From Panorpa germanica (lineage: Eukaryota; Arthropoda; Insecta; Mecoptera; Panorpidae): a DNA stretch of 64,000 nt. The position numbers were made by a program, and so were the translations under genes. Below are positions 22,115-34,100 of this stretch, one piece after another. A model generated the notes under the pieces. The model was not told where the DNA came from. It was given only the letters and a program-made list of their open reading frames with translations, and searched no databases. Location: the NCBI GenBank assembly GCA_963678705.1, contig OY783204.1, forward strand, positions 23,260,759-23,324,758, read 5' to 3'. Position 1 is the first letter of the stretch. Each line of letters opens with the position of its first letter.

Positions 22115-23287
22115 ATGGCCCCCCAGAAGATAATCCTATACGGAGTTTATGCAAGCCCTCCAACCCGCTGTGTGCTTATGACAGCAAAAGCTTTAGGCAT
22201 TGCCGTGGATTTAAAAATGTTAAATATCTTAACTGGAGAGCAACACACCCCTGAATTTCTTAAGGTAAGTGAAGGTCTATTTATAATATTAATGGTAATA
22301 AAAGTTAATGCTGCGTTGACTTTTATTCAGATGGAATTAGTACTTAAAGTAAATATTAATTATTTCTACGTGTTCTTAAATCATTTCATCACTAAAGTCA
22401 TTTATTTATGTTACATTTCCAGTAACCTTTCAATTTCTTATTCCAGATAAATCCGCAACATACAATTCCCACCATGGATGACAGCGGCTTCATTCTTTGG
22501 GACAGGTATATTTTGGCAGAATATTTGAAAAGCATCTTTATCGCACTTTTAATATAATATTTCTGATTCAATTTCTAGCCACGCAATTTCTACATATTTA
22601 ATAAATAAGTATGGTCCTAAGGATTGTTCCCTGTACCCAAAAGACGCCAAGATACGTGCTCTGATTGATCAAAGACTTCACTTTGATACAGCAGTTCTAT
22701 TTGGTCGTCTCAGAACAGTACTAGTAAGTTTACGTAAAAATCATTTTGTATAAATATAATCAATTAATTTAATTAATTATTCAAAACTTGATTGTGTACA
22801 TCAAATATATAGGCTAAAATTGAAGACTTCTTTCGTCAAACATTATAAATTTCTGACTTAGTCTTATGTAAATTAGGAACCAATTCTCTATGCTGGCGAG
22901 ACTGTACCTGTTCAAGAAGACCTGGAGAAGATATATGGTGCATATGATTTCCTTGAAACTTTCCTACAGACGGATCCTTATATGGTTGGAAATTCTTTAA
23001 CTCTGGCTGACTTAAGTTGCGTGTCTTCTGTTACCAGCTTGCATCATCTTATTGCTATTGACGAATCAAAGTAAATATTACCTATTGACCTGCATTTCTT
23101 AATGTTTAACGTTATAAAAATGACATCGTGAAAATATTTAACTAACTGTACATTTTTTTTTAGATATCCCAAGATTACTGCTTGGTTAGACCGCTTGAAG
23201 ACGACTGTTCCTTATTACGAAGAAATCAATCAAACTGGGACCGATCAATTCGCTATGATGTACCGCATGAAAACTGGACAAGCTTAA
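22115..23287 (+). CDS. GSTe: GST-6: Epsilon-class glutathione S-transferase, five exons
   Basis: Exons 22115-22264, 22447-22505, 22579-22723, 22877-23070 and 23164-23287 give 223 residues. Candidate catalytic Ser14 in [26 protein letters not shown] (Ser where most paralogues have Asn), WDSHAI, then [15 protein letters not shown]. The C-domain has [19 protein letters not shown] and [17 protein letters not shown]; the tail is [11 protein letters not shown] ending MKTGQA. It is the closest relative of GST-5: exon 1 is virtually identical to it up to GGAGAGCA. Intron 1 is the unoccupied version of GST-5 intron 1. Exons 2 to 5 diverge more, so exon 1 was probably homogenised by gene conversion. 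Expected cytosolic detoxification GST. Confidence 0.97.
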
Positions 23288-24238
23288 TTTCAACAAACAA
23301 TTCATTGATGTAAATCAAATAATTATTTTTATGTTGTTGTTATATTAATTAAATAGCACACACTCTTAGGGGCCACCAATTCACTAGTAGGAACCTAAAA
23401 CTGTTTCAAAACCTGAAGAAATGGCTAAGTGGTAAGAGATTTAGGTCTAACAAAGGTCATCACTGAAATCACTGAAACAAACGCCTATTTCAAAGAAATA
23501 AAACAATTTTAAAAACGCTGGATCGAGCTTCAAAGAGACTATGTTGATAAAGAAAGCGCTTTTTTTTTTAAAAGACTCTCAATTATCAAACTGCATTTGT
23601 ATATTCACTTTAACAACATTATTTTCTATATTATTTGATAATTTTGCACTGTTGCATTTTAAATTGTATTTTTACTTAAAGCATAACTAAATAAAAATGT
23701 TTCACTTAATGATTGTTTATTAATTATTTCCAAGTGGAAGGAGTTATGTAACAGTTACGTCTAATTTATGTGAGAAATTACTATCATGATTATTGGACAA
23801 CTAACTGGCATGCGTCGTGCGTCAGTAATATATTTTATTTAATGAAAATTACTATCTTTAAGGACGACACAGCTGCTGTGTATTTGGATTCCCCGGACCA
23901 GAGTTATATTTTCTGGGTTTGGTTGTTCACGACAAATTCACGACACCACAAAAACTGCAGTAGGTTGTCGGTGGTAGAACTCAGCATCGGAAATAAACCG
24001 ACGTTAAATAAATGAAATTAAAAAATATATTTAAGTTAAATATTTCAATTTAAAAATAGAATTAAAACTTGAAATGAAATTACGAACTTTTTTATGAAAT
24101 TTAAATCTTATATATTAATAACACGTCCCCTGTTCCACTATAGTTAGGGTATCAGTCGACCCTGCTATTCAACTGTTTAATTATTTATGGTACTGTGCGT
24201 ATGTGTCTTCAGACCATATCTTTTGCTGTTCATTGTCA
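23288..24238. other. GST-6 3' flank, no gene recognised
   Basis: AATAAA signals lie near 23498 and 23689. A reading frame of 81 codons at 23770-24015 has no recognisable domain, no splice context and no similarity to the cluster; I treat it as chance. Confidence 0.4.
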
Positions 24239-24286
24239 GTACGTTCTGAGAGTTTAGTGTAAGACGACGAGTCTCTATTTAATCGG
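24239..24286 (+). promoter_or_regulatory. Candidate initiator and first exon of GST-7
   Basis: ATTGTCAGTACGTTCTGAG (initiator-like TCAGT) leads to a short exon ending AATCG before the donor GTAAGTTCAAG. It shares TCAGTA.G.TCTGAG..(C/T)TTAGTGT and the donor context with 28743-28788 before GST-8. The acceptor TTTTTAG lies five nt before the GST-7 ATG. No TATA box stands at the normal distance. Confidence 0.55.
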
Positions 24287-24308
24287 TAAGTTCAAGTTCA
24301 CACGGCAT

Positions 24309-24449
24309 TGTACTGCACGTTTTCTTGCAGTATAAATATTATTAATTAAACAGTGGCGCATACATTTTACATATGTGTACGTTTTTTTTGCAGTACAAAC
24401 GTCGTATTAATGGTTCTATTTATACTGCAAAAAACGTGCAGTACAATAT
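24309..24449. repeat. Fold-back structure in the GST-7 leader intron
   Basis: TTGTACTGCACGTTTTCTTG followed by CAGTATAAATA is mirrored by TATTTATACTGCAAAAAACG followed by TGCAGTACAA. The arms are about 32 bp and the loop about 75 bp. Probably a small transposon; a transcribed hairpin would be the alternative. Confidence 0.55.
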
Positions 24450-24883
24450 CATTTCAACACAGCCTTAGGTAAAATTTAAAAAATCTCCTTGCTATAAAAG
24501 TTACGTTTTCTTACATAAATAAAACTTCTTATGCTAGATTGTATTTAAGATACGGGTATTTAAGGTTTATCCAACATAACAAAACTTCTTAACTTGATCT
24601 TCTTAACAATAAATTTTTTTAAGTAGATTAAAGTATTATATTTTCCAGTTTCAATAAAAATAAGACTTTTTTTAATTTGAAATTTTGTGTGCGAGATTTT
24701 AAGTGTATTTTTTATTTAGTCGTATTTATTGATTTTGTAAAAGTGTAATAAGTTTCGGTAAATAATAAAACGTAACGTTGGATAAACTATATTATATTAA
24801 ATTACGTTTTTTTAACAACGTTTTACGTTTAATTTAAGTTTTTATTACAATATTTTTAAGAAACAGTTACTTTTTAGTTAAAG

Positions 24884-26442
24884 ATGGCGCAACAAAACAT
24901 AACTCTATATGGACTTGATGGCAGTCCTCCTACTCGGTGTGTGCTTTTAACAGCAAAAGCTTTAGATATTTCGCTGGATTATAAAATATTAAATATATTA
25001 ATTGGAGAACAAAACACCCCAGAATTTCTAAAGGTGAGTAAAAGCCTATGATTAATATTAACAATTAAAAAAGTTATTTTGTCTCTTTAATTATTAAAGG
25101 GATTCAACGTTATAAAACATTCCAAGATATGTGACATCACGTCAGCTAAGTTGCTATCTCTTTTATACAACAGAACGTAAAAGAGATAGCATGTTCAACA
25201 CAGAACTCTCCATAGAAAAAATAACTGGCCTACCGTTAATAGTACAGACATGTTACGTCATAAATATGGTCGACATTTCTAGCGCTAAAACTACGATTCA
25301 AACTTTTAATTGCTATATCTCCATCAACATTTAGATATTTAATAAAAGAGACACGCCAATACACATTTATTAACATCAATTTCAATCAACAATTGAAAAA
25401 TCGATTCCTAAAAATGAGTACACAAGCCCATTGACTTGAATTTCTTATTTCAGATAAATCCACAACACACAATTCCCACAATGGATGACAATGGCTTCAT
25501 TCTTTGGGACAGGTATTGAAATATTTTGACAGAACATTTGATATGCATCTTTATCGCATTTTTAATATAATATTTCTGATTTAATTTCTAGCCACGCAAT
25601 TTCTACATATTTGATAAATAAGTATGGTCCTGAAGATTGTTCCCTGTACCCAAAAGACCCACAGACACGTGCTCTGATTGATCAAAGACTTCATTTTGAC
25701 TCTGGAATTCTATTTGCTCGTCTCAGAACAGTATTAGTAAGTTTACGTAGTTTTTAAAATAATTTTGTGTAAGTACGAGTACGATAACCAAGAAAGCTAA
25801 GCCTTCGATGGAGTACAGAGTTTTGATACATACTTGTATTTTACAAAAATGCCAGCGTGTGTAATGAAACACCAATTGAATTTAAATAATAATAATCAAC
25901 AATAATAAATATTATTAGCATGAATTTAAATCACAAGCGCCATCTCTTGAACTGCAGATACAATTTTCGAATTTTTAACAAGATTATTGAAAAACAATTG
26001 TCGTATGTTTCTGACTTAATGTTTTGTAAATTAGGAACCAATCGTCTACGGTGGCGAGACTTCACCTGACCCAAAAGCCCTGGAGAAGATTAATGGGGCC
26101 TATGATTTTCTTGAAAGTTTCCTACAAAGTGATCCGTATTTGGTTGGAAATTCTTTAACTCTCGCTGACTTAAGTTGCGTGTCTTCTGTAAGCAGCTTGC
26201 ATCATCTCGTTGCTATTGACGAATCAAAGTAAATATTACTTATTGACTTGCATTTCCTAACATGACATTTTAAAAATAATTTTTTGAAAATATTTAACTA
26301 ACTGTATATTTTTCTTAGATACCCTAAGATTTCTGCTTGGTTAGATCGCTTGAAGACGACTCTTCCTTATTACGAAGAAATCAATCAAACTGGGACCGAT
26401 CAATTTGGATTTATGTACCGCATGAAAACTGGACAAGCTTGA
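24884..26442 (+). CDS. GSTe: GST-7: Epsilon-class glutathione S-transferase, five exons
   Basis: Exons 24884-25033, 25454-25512, 25592-25736, 26035-26228 and 26319-26442 give 223 residues. Candidate catalytic Ser14 in [32 protein letters not shown]; the standard [11 protein letters not shown], unlike GST-5 and -6. The C-domain has [17 protein letters not shown] and [13 protein letters not shown]; the tail is [11 protein letters not shown] ending MKTGQA. Intron 1 contains a truncated family-A MITE (25050-25431), and intron 3 has a family-I core shared with GST-5. The stop is followed by an ATTC-rich microsatellite. Expected cytosolic glutathione-conjugating enzyme. Confidence 0.97.
25050..25431 (-). 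mobile_element. MITE family A, internally deleted, in GST-7 intron 1
   Basis: It runs from the internal ATTAACAATTAAAAAAGT segment to the terminus ACACAAGCCCAT and lacks the first 100 bp or so. It retains TCTAGCGCTAAAACTACGAT and GACACGCCAATACACATTTA. A sub-variant insert CTATCTCTTTTATAC, also seen at 49265, is present. Confidence 0.75.
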
Positions 26443-26910
26443 AATTCATTTTCATTCATTCATTCATTTGGACAAACGAACAATTCATTGATGTAAATTC
26501 AGAATTTATTTGTATATTATTGTTATTGTTATTATATTAATATGTAGTAGATACCAAGTCGCTTCGGATCTCACACCCGTAGAGGCCTGCAACTGAGTGA
26601 GCTAGAAACATATAAATTTGGCGTAAAACCAAAAAAATATATGATTTTTTTACCGTCAACGTTATAATAATTAATAATTTCTGTCTAGATGTATTTGAGT
26701 TTCAATTGTGGCTTCAAAAATATAAGCTGAATATCCGGGTTTCATATTTTCTGTGAGCGTCACTGCGTATATTTTTTGATAGTTTTTGCACTGTTACATT
26801 CAATATTGTATTTTAAAATTAAATAACTAATATAGCTTCACTTAATGTTTATTTATTAATTATTACCAAGTGAAAGCAGTTACGTAACACTTACGTTTAG
26901 CATTGACGCA

Positions 26911-27525
26911 ATGGCTTCTGTCCTCATTTTTTAGTGGTCGATTTTTCAATTGTTGATTGAAATTGATGTTAATAAATGTGTATTGGCGTGTCTATTTTAT
27001 TAAATATCTAAATATTGACGGAAATATAGCAATTAAAAATTTGAATTGTAGTTTTAGCGCTAGAAATGGTCGGCCATATTTGTATGACGTGAAATGCATT
27101 TTAACGTCAGTTATTTGTTGAGTAGGTCAGTGCTGTGGTAATGTTCTGTAGCTGTTGGTAGTCGAAATAATCAAGTCAAATCAAAGAATAATAAGTTTTT
27201 ATTTTATTTAATCCTGCTAAGGCACACATAATATTGAAATTTTATTGTTCCTTGAAATAGCTGTAAATAATATTTGATATTTTGATATATAAATACATAT
27301 AGCAGAGATTTATGAGCTGTAAGGTTGGTAACCTTACACAAGGATTGTGATGTCACATGCATTTGGAATGTGTACAACGTTGAATCCCTTTAATAATTAA
27401 AGAGACAAAATGACTTTTTTAATCGTTAATATATCTTAACATATAAGGAGTTATTAAAAAGTAATTGAACATCTGAGGTTCTAGTAACCCACTTTATCAA
27501 TATATAGTACACTTTATATGAGCCA
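26911..27525 (+). mobile_element. MITE family A
   Basis: It starts ATGGCTTCTGTCCTCATTT and continues with AGTGGTCGATTTTTCAATTG, TTTTAGCGCTAGAAATGGTC, TATGACGTGAAATGCATTTT and AGGTTCTAGTAACCCAC. About 20 bp near the right end are deleted, leaving a degenerate AGCCAT terminus. Confidence 0.8.
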
Positions 27526-27784
27526 TTTTTAAAATATTCATATTTAAATTAATACAGTTCACTAGTCACAAACGTAGGTAAAAGTGTAGTCAAATATTTA
27601 GTATACTCCTTATAGGATAATATTATATCTTTTTCGGAGGCTGTATTTCCCATATATGTAAGCTTTTATAAATAGGGTTTTTCAACAAGAACTTTGTTTT
27701 TTAAAACAAAATCAAACAAAGAATTTAGATGAAAATGATTCAAATGTTTATTGTATTAGAAAGAGTAAGGTTTGGCAATTATGA

Positions 27785-27885
27785 ATAAAAACTTATATCG
27801 GATAAATGTCCACGACGACCACGCTGACAGATTTCGATGCTTTTATCAAAATTTTCAATCACTTCAAGCATTGCCAGCCGCATTT
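27785..27885 (-). pseudogene. Possible C-terminal remnant of an IS630/Tc1-type transposase
   Basis: The minus strand is open for about 34 codons before a stop, with the pattern MLEVIENFDKSIEICQ and GRRGHLSDISF. The order ENF-x-(R/K)-x-x-x-C-(I/Q)...GGHL-x-x-(I/L)-x-F resembles the last segment of IS630/Tc1-superfamily transposases. Upstream frames are interrupted. This is family memory only; a chance match is possible. Confidence 0.35.
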
Positions 27886-28624
27886 AGCGAAAGCTATACT
27901 CACTACGCGTTTAAAAAGATGTACTTTAATCACCCAAATCATTTTTACTATCTGATCAAACGTCTAAAAATAGTAAAAACTTTCCTAATTTATTTCTCTA
28001 CAGCGTTAAGTTTTCAAAACAGAAATCTATAAAACAATTCTCGAGATATACTTATTAGAACAATGTCTTTTTTTTATTTTCAAAACATTTCAAATTTTTT
28101 AATTAATTAAGGAAATTATACTAACATCGTATTTATGTAATTCGGAAGAAAAGCGTTTAATGACAAAATACCATAAATAAATAAATATCATAAAAATACA
28201 CCATAAGTTATTTCAAGCTAAGCTATAATAGAAAAATATAATCCACAGTACAATTACAAGTCATTTGTTTATAAAACATTACGGCGTCAGCTCGTCAGAG
28301 CAGTAAACATTTTGTTATCAGGATGTCAGAGCCGCAAGCCGGGTGGCGGCAGTTTATAAATAGCGGATGGAGCTATTAGTGGTAACATACATGTTTAAAC
28401 AAGATCTAACTATGTTCACAATGTTTAACTATGTTTAATATTCATAGTACGAAAACCCAACTACATACTCGTAGTTCGTGATCAGAAGCCAAAAAGTCAA
28501 GCATTCGTATACGAACACGCGAGTATCTTTAAATAATATATATCAAAGCATACGAATCTGTAAATTAAGAAGGAGCACGAATAGAAGAACAACATGTGTG
28601 GATGTAGGGTTATGCATTTTGTTA

Positions 28625-28650
28625 GTTCGATCAGACGGCTCTGATCGAAC
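28625..28650. other. Perfect 11-bp hairpin
   Basis: GTTCGATCAGA, spacer CGGC, TCTGATCGAAC. The arm resembles the GATCGAACAGATCTGA portion of the family-D arms, so it may be the minimal end-to-end remnant of such an element. It lies 93 bp before the candidate GST-8 first exon. Confidence 0.5.
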
Positions 28651-28742
28651 AATTTATTAATACAGCAACACTTGTTATGCTCTCCGTGTAGGATGCTTAG
28701 CGTCTTGGTACTTCTTGTTTTCAGCCGATGAAAGTTTACACT

Positions 28743-28788
28743 CAGTATGCTCTGAGCGCTTAGTGTCAGTGGACGATTCTCAAAACCG
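28743..28788 (+). promoter_or_regulatory. Candidate initiator and first exon of GST-8
   Basis: CACTCAGTATGCTCTGAG (initiator TCAGT) leads to an exon ending AAAACCG before the donor GTAAGTTCAAAT. It is the paralogue of the GST-7 candidate. The acceptor TTTTTTTTAG before the GST-8 ATG is about 2.35 kb downstream, so the leader intron would be long and would contain three transposon families. Confidence 0.5.
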
Positions 28789-29533
28789 GTAAGTTCAAAT
28801 CAGTTCATTCAATTTTATCAATATAATACAGTTACATATATTTTAAATTAGTTAATTATAAGTTTAAAAAAAAGGCAAATTCTACGTAATATTTTTATCT
28901 AATATAACATAACATTATGTGATATTTTTTTTGACTTTTTCGGATCACTATACACCCTTTGTTAAGGATTAGAAAGTCGCAAAGTTTAAATTAAATCAAA
29001 GATTAAATATTATTACATTACTATTAAATACTATGTTTCACATATTCAAGATATTATGCTCGTAGTCTTATTTGTCAAGATTTATCAAGATTTGTTATTT
29101 AGTTTGTGTTTTTAACAGTCGTACGATACTGTAAGCTGTAAGCTGTGAGGACTGATAAGATGAAACAGCGTTCAAGAGGTCGTTCACATTTAGATTTATG
29201 AAGAGTATAAAAATAAAATCGCAATTACATAATTCCTTAATGACCTTCATTGAATGATTACGCAATCTACTCAGTAAATATTATGTAGGACATATATATA
29301 ATATGCATAATATGTACTCAGAGTAAATTTTAACTAGTATACAGAAATAGTCAGGCAAATACATCGTTAAACATTCGACCATTATTTTTTGAATATATTG
29401 AAAACTATATCCTCCACAAAAATTTTGTGAAGAGCTTTTATGTAGAGATTAATATTATCCACAACTTTTATTAATAACTTTTTGTTGTAACTTTTGTAAT
29501 ATTAAAGTTAAATAAGCACAAATAAATCAATAT

Positions 29534-29775
29534 CCCAGTAAACAATTTGGTGAAGTGTTCTGTTTTGTGACGTTTCTATCACTATTGCACTTCAATTATG
29601 GTTCGTATCATCTTTATCTACATTTGTATTCCGACAGGTGGAATGGTTTCGCAATTTATAGCCGATAAAATAAACATTTCATAAGAACGACTGTGAGAAA
29701 ATGAACTCTTTCATGACAAAAAAATCATACGCATCTTCAATATGATGGCAAAGTGACTCCAAAATGTTTACTGGG
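29534..29775. mobile_element. CCCAGTAAACA element, short form
   Basis: It opens CCCAGTAAACAATTTGGTGA and closes CCAAAATGTTTACTGGG; 242 bp, non-coding. Its sequence is close to the inverted copy at 62393-62630, sharing CAAAGTGACTCCAAAATG and AAAATCATACGCAT. Confidence 0.85.
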
Positions 29776-29947
29776 TTGTGTTTTGAATTTTATATGTTTA
29801 ATGAAATATTCCAGTAGTACAGTCTATCTAGGATTGGAACCGACTATTTCAGTAGAGGAGGTTTCTACTTTAATGTACTCGTATATCAATGCACCACTGT
29901 ACAAAAGAAGTCTGTACTTAATTAAGATGTATTTTGTGCTATGGTTA

Positions 29948-30104
29948 CAGTGGCGTAGCTACCGCCGTATCAATGATACGGGGCTCCGGGGTACAAGGGC
30001 CCCACATGTGTGTCTTTGTTCCTTTTGTGAAAAATCTTTACCCATCATTTGGGCCCCCCAACAAATTTTGATACGGGGCCAGTCTAAGGCACGCTACGCC
30101 ACTT
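29948..30104. mobile_element. hAT-like MITE with CAGTGGCGTAGC ends, family E
   Basis: CAGTGGCGTAGCTACCGCCG at the left and GCTACGCCACTT at the right. The interior holds GTATCAATGATACGGGGC and the reverse-complement GGGCCCCCCAACAAATTTTG. CAGTGGCG-type termini are common in hAT-derived insect elements; the class assignment is inference. A longer copy is at 41225-41583. Confidence 0.7.
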
Positions 30105-30589
30105 CATCTTTTGAAATGGGGTCGACGTTTCACTGATCTATTAAACATGTTTTGGTTTTTTTGCCGTTTCCGATCGCATGCTGCACGATCAATTGTTGAT
30201 GAATCATTTACTGGAAATTGACATTGACAAACAAGTTATTAGATTATCTACATCCAGCTAATTAAGGTCATCATATCAACGTATCACTTACATATTGGTT
30301 GCTTTAGTAAATAAATTACGAAGGATCTGCGTATTACATTTCAGTGGCTTGCGGCTAAAATGGCCAATGTCATTTTTTCTTTTCAATCTACCTATTATAA
30401 TGTTCATAGTTGTCAAAACATGAAATACATAATTAGATTCTATGTAAACATATCTATGATTTAGCTAAAGTTGAAACAGATGTTCTATGCACTTTATGTC
30501 ATTTAAAATTAAAATATTTTTAAATAAGAAATTTCAATCCAATTTCAGTCCCAACTTTGGAATTATGGCATGGGTGTACGCACTCGTAT

Positions 30590-31020
30590 ATACATATATG
30601 TGTGTATCTATTTAATATTTCTTGCCGTTAGGCCTTACATTCTTTGCTTACAATTCCTTTATTTCTACAGTAAGTCTCTCACAATATTTCAATCTATCAA
30701 TGTCATTACTAGCTTGTCATTTTAAAACTAAATCTTGTTCCATTTTCTCTTCCTTCTCTTCCTCCTTACTTCCGCCATCCATACTCTTCCTTAACACTTT
30801 CCTTGTCCCACTTCTCCTCCAGGCCTAATCGACAATTTCCACTTTTAATAACGAACGAATATTATCCCGTTTCATCTCTCCTGTCTTTATTTTCATTTGT
30901 CCTGCTTTTCATCTCCTTCATCTATTTTATTCCAGCCCTCCCTTTTAGGATTCCCATCAGGTTGATTTCAATTTACAATTGTATATATAATTTCAATTAC
31001 TTTATTTGGATATCTTATCC
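30590..31020 (+). repeat. Pyrimidine-rich dispersed repeat, family G
   Basis: TATATGTGTGTATC and TAGGCCTTACATTCTTTG lead into a CT-rich tract with CTTCCGCCATCCATACTCTT. The two plus-strand frames here are low-complexity and are not genes. Confidence 0.6.
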
Positions 31021-31148
31021 AAATTAGCAAATCGACTTTTATGAAATGTGATATGTACGCTGAAACGACACGTTTTGCAAATAAATGCTATTGAAAATAA
31101 TGAATTGACACTTTTTTATAACAAAGGTTTCTTTTTTTTTAGTTAAAG

Positions 31149-34100
31149 ATGGCCCCCTCAAATATAATCCTGTACGGACTTGATGCGAGTCCCCCAGTTC
31201 GTTGTGTGCTTTTAACAGCGAAAGCTCTAGGAATTTCACTGGATTATAAAGTCGTTAATTTATTTACTGCGGAACACAAAACTCCCGAATTTCTTAAGGT
31301 AAGTAAACATCGTGTTAATATATCCGATTATTCAAGAGCTTTAGAGCCGTAGGCTGAGCTCATATTAGCTGAGCTAACCTTTGACCTTCTTTGACCAATC
31401 CGAAAAGGACTGATATAGATAGCAAAGCTTCACGCGTCAATGTACAATTAAGACAGTCGTGTCTCCAATATGTGTTAGGCTACCATGTTACTTAAAAGTT
31501 TGTTATATCAATGGGCTTGTGTCCTCATTATTTAGTGGTCGATTTTTCAATTGTTGATTGAAATTAATGTTAATAAATGTATATTGGCGTTTTTATTTTA
31601 TTAAATATCTAAATATTGACGGAGATATAGTAATTAAAAATTCCTATTGTAGTTTTAGCGCTAGAGATGGTCGGCGATGTTTATGACGTAACATGTATAT
31701 ACTATTAAGGGTAGGTCAGTTATTTTTTCTATAGGTTAGAGTTCTGTGTTGAATACGCTATCTCTTTACTTGCTTGAAATGTTCTATAACGTTGAATCCC
31801 TTTAATAATTAAAGGGACAAAATGATTTTTTAATTGTTAATATCTCTTAACATATAAGGATAACTAGCTTTTACCCCCGTCGCAAGCGACGTCTGTCTTT
31901 TGTGTGTGACTTGAACTTCATGTAAAAATTTCAATTCCACCAGAGTTTACCCCCGTCGTAAAGAGTCTTTTTGGCGTGTATATTTGAATCCAATAAAATA
32001 ATTCGTAATTACAATTCATATTTAACTCTACTATAGTTTACCCCCGTCGCAAAGCGACGTCTTTTTGGCCTGTATCATTTGAATCCCATAAAATAATTCG
32101 TAATTACATTTCATATTTAACTGTTCTATTTTTAAATTGTAATAATAAATAAACTCGCACATATACGACACATATAAATTGACTAAAAAAATATATTTTT
32201 TTTATCAAAATAAAAAATATTTTCAATTTATGCGTTATTTGACCAACTTTTTTTCAAAATTTGGGATTTTTTTTTTCGATTCGTAAATAAGTTACCAAGG
32301 TTAGCCTATATACAAAATTTCAACTTTCTAGCACAAATTTTACTCTCGACAAATACAGCCCCCGTGCCCCCCAATAAAATTTGGAAATTTTGAATTTTTT
32401 TTTATTAATAATATACTTAATTATTCTAGAATCCAGAATATGAACTTTCTCCAAAGTTCCCTACCAGGCCCCCGAATTTCTTCTACCCCCCCTTTTTTAA
32501 TTTTTGAATTTCTAATTTTTGAAAAACGTCAGCATTGAATATCTTAATACACATGCAAAATTTCAACTTTCTATCTTTTACGAATTAAAAGTTATAGAGC
32601 AAAAAGTAAAAAAAATTTTTTTCGTTTTTCCAAAATTACGGGTTTCCAGGAAATTCAGGGAAAAATTCGGGGACGCCAAAAGTCTTAGAATTTTTTTCTC
32701 TACGAAATAGCAAATTTTTAAAAACTTCCCTGGAGCCGTTTTCGAGATGCCATACAAAATTTGAACCAAACATATAAACATATAAGAAAACAAATATACA
32801 CCTGGGACATTATAATATAGGATTAATTATTGAACATTGAGGTTCTAGTAACCAACTTGATCAAGAAGTATAGTTTTATAGAAATTGAAACATGGGACAC
32901 AAACCCATTGAATGCAGAATATATTTAAATTGCACAAATATATTCAACTCACTCACGTAGTTAAAACTATGCATACATCATTTGAATATATATGAATACC
33001 TGAAATAATTATGTTGAATATACACCTGGTGTCGAACAATGTGTTTTGAATATTTGTTATAAAATTCATAAAAGAACAAATAAATTTTAATTGTGCATTA
33101 TCTTTGTTTCTAATAATAAGCAGTAATTAATACAAAAATAATAACATTGGCTATTGTTTTTTTAAATACCATTCATTGTTCTAAAGTTATGCATTGATAA
33201 ATTTAATAACTGTAAAAAAAACAGTTCAATTCATTATTTTAAAAATATGTAAACTGTGTACAATACGTAAATTTGTGGTATGTAGGGAAAATATCGAATT
33301 AATTTCATATTCAATAAACAATTTGGGTAACCATTGTTCAATTCACAACTTATTTTAGAGATATTATAATTTGCGCCTACAAAGTTTAAGATGCAATCTC
33401 TTCTACACCATTCCTCTAACTCATAAAGTTATAAGTATGTATAACTATCACTTATTCTAATAATCAATATCAAATTCAAATTCCAGATAAATCCGCAACA
33501 TACAATTCCCACAATGGATGACAATGGCTTCATTCTTTGGGACAGGTATTGGAATATTTTGGCAGATTATTTAAAAATACTTTTTTTCACGTTTGAAACA
33601 TAATATTACTAATTAAAATTCCAGCCACGCAATTTCTACATATTTGATAAGTCAATATGGACCCGAAGATAGCGCTCTGTATCCAAAAGACATTAAGAAA
33701 CGTGCTCTGATTGATCAAAGACTTCATTTTGACTCTGGAATTCTTTTTCCTCGCACCAGAGGACTTCTAGTAAGTCTACATACAATTCCATGTGATAGAT
33801 TTATACGTTGTGCGTCTGATTTAAATTTTTATGTATGTACACTAGGAACCAATTCTGTTCTTTGGCAAGACTTCAGCTGATCCTGAAGCATTTAAGAAGA
33901 TCTATGAAGCCTATGACTTCCTTGAAAGTTTCCTACAGACTGATCCTTATTTGGTTGGAGATTCTTTAACCCTTGCTGACTTAAGTTGCGTTTCTTCTGT
34001 TAGCAGCTTGGAACAACTCGCTGCCATCGACAAATCAAAGTAAGGAGTAGTTCTAATTGAATTTCCCAGCGTCAGACATTGTGAATAAACTAACAATAGT

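Noticed and set aside
23770-24015. 81-codon plus-strand frame between GST-6 and GST-7
   Set aside because: No domain, no splice signals in a sensible frame, AT-type codon use and no paralogue in the window.
29753-30136. 127-codon frame
   Set aside because: It runs from the end of one MITE through another (CAGTGGCGTAGC family); these sequences are non-coding in their other copies.
31149-31352. Single-exon readings of first exons (for example 11813-12019, 41738-41959) as short proteins
   Set aside because: Each runs past a GTAAGT-type donor into an intron. The family structure and the downstream exons show that these are exon 1 of longer genes.
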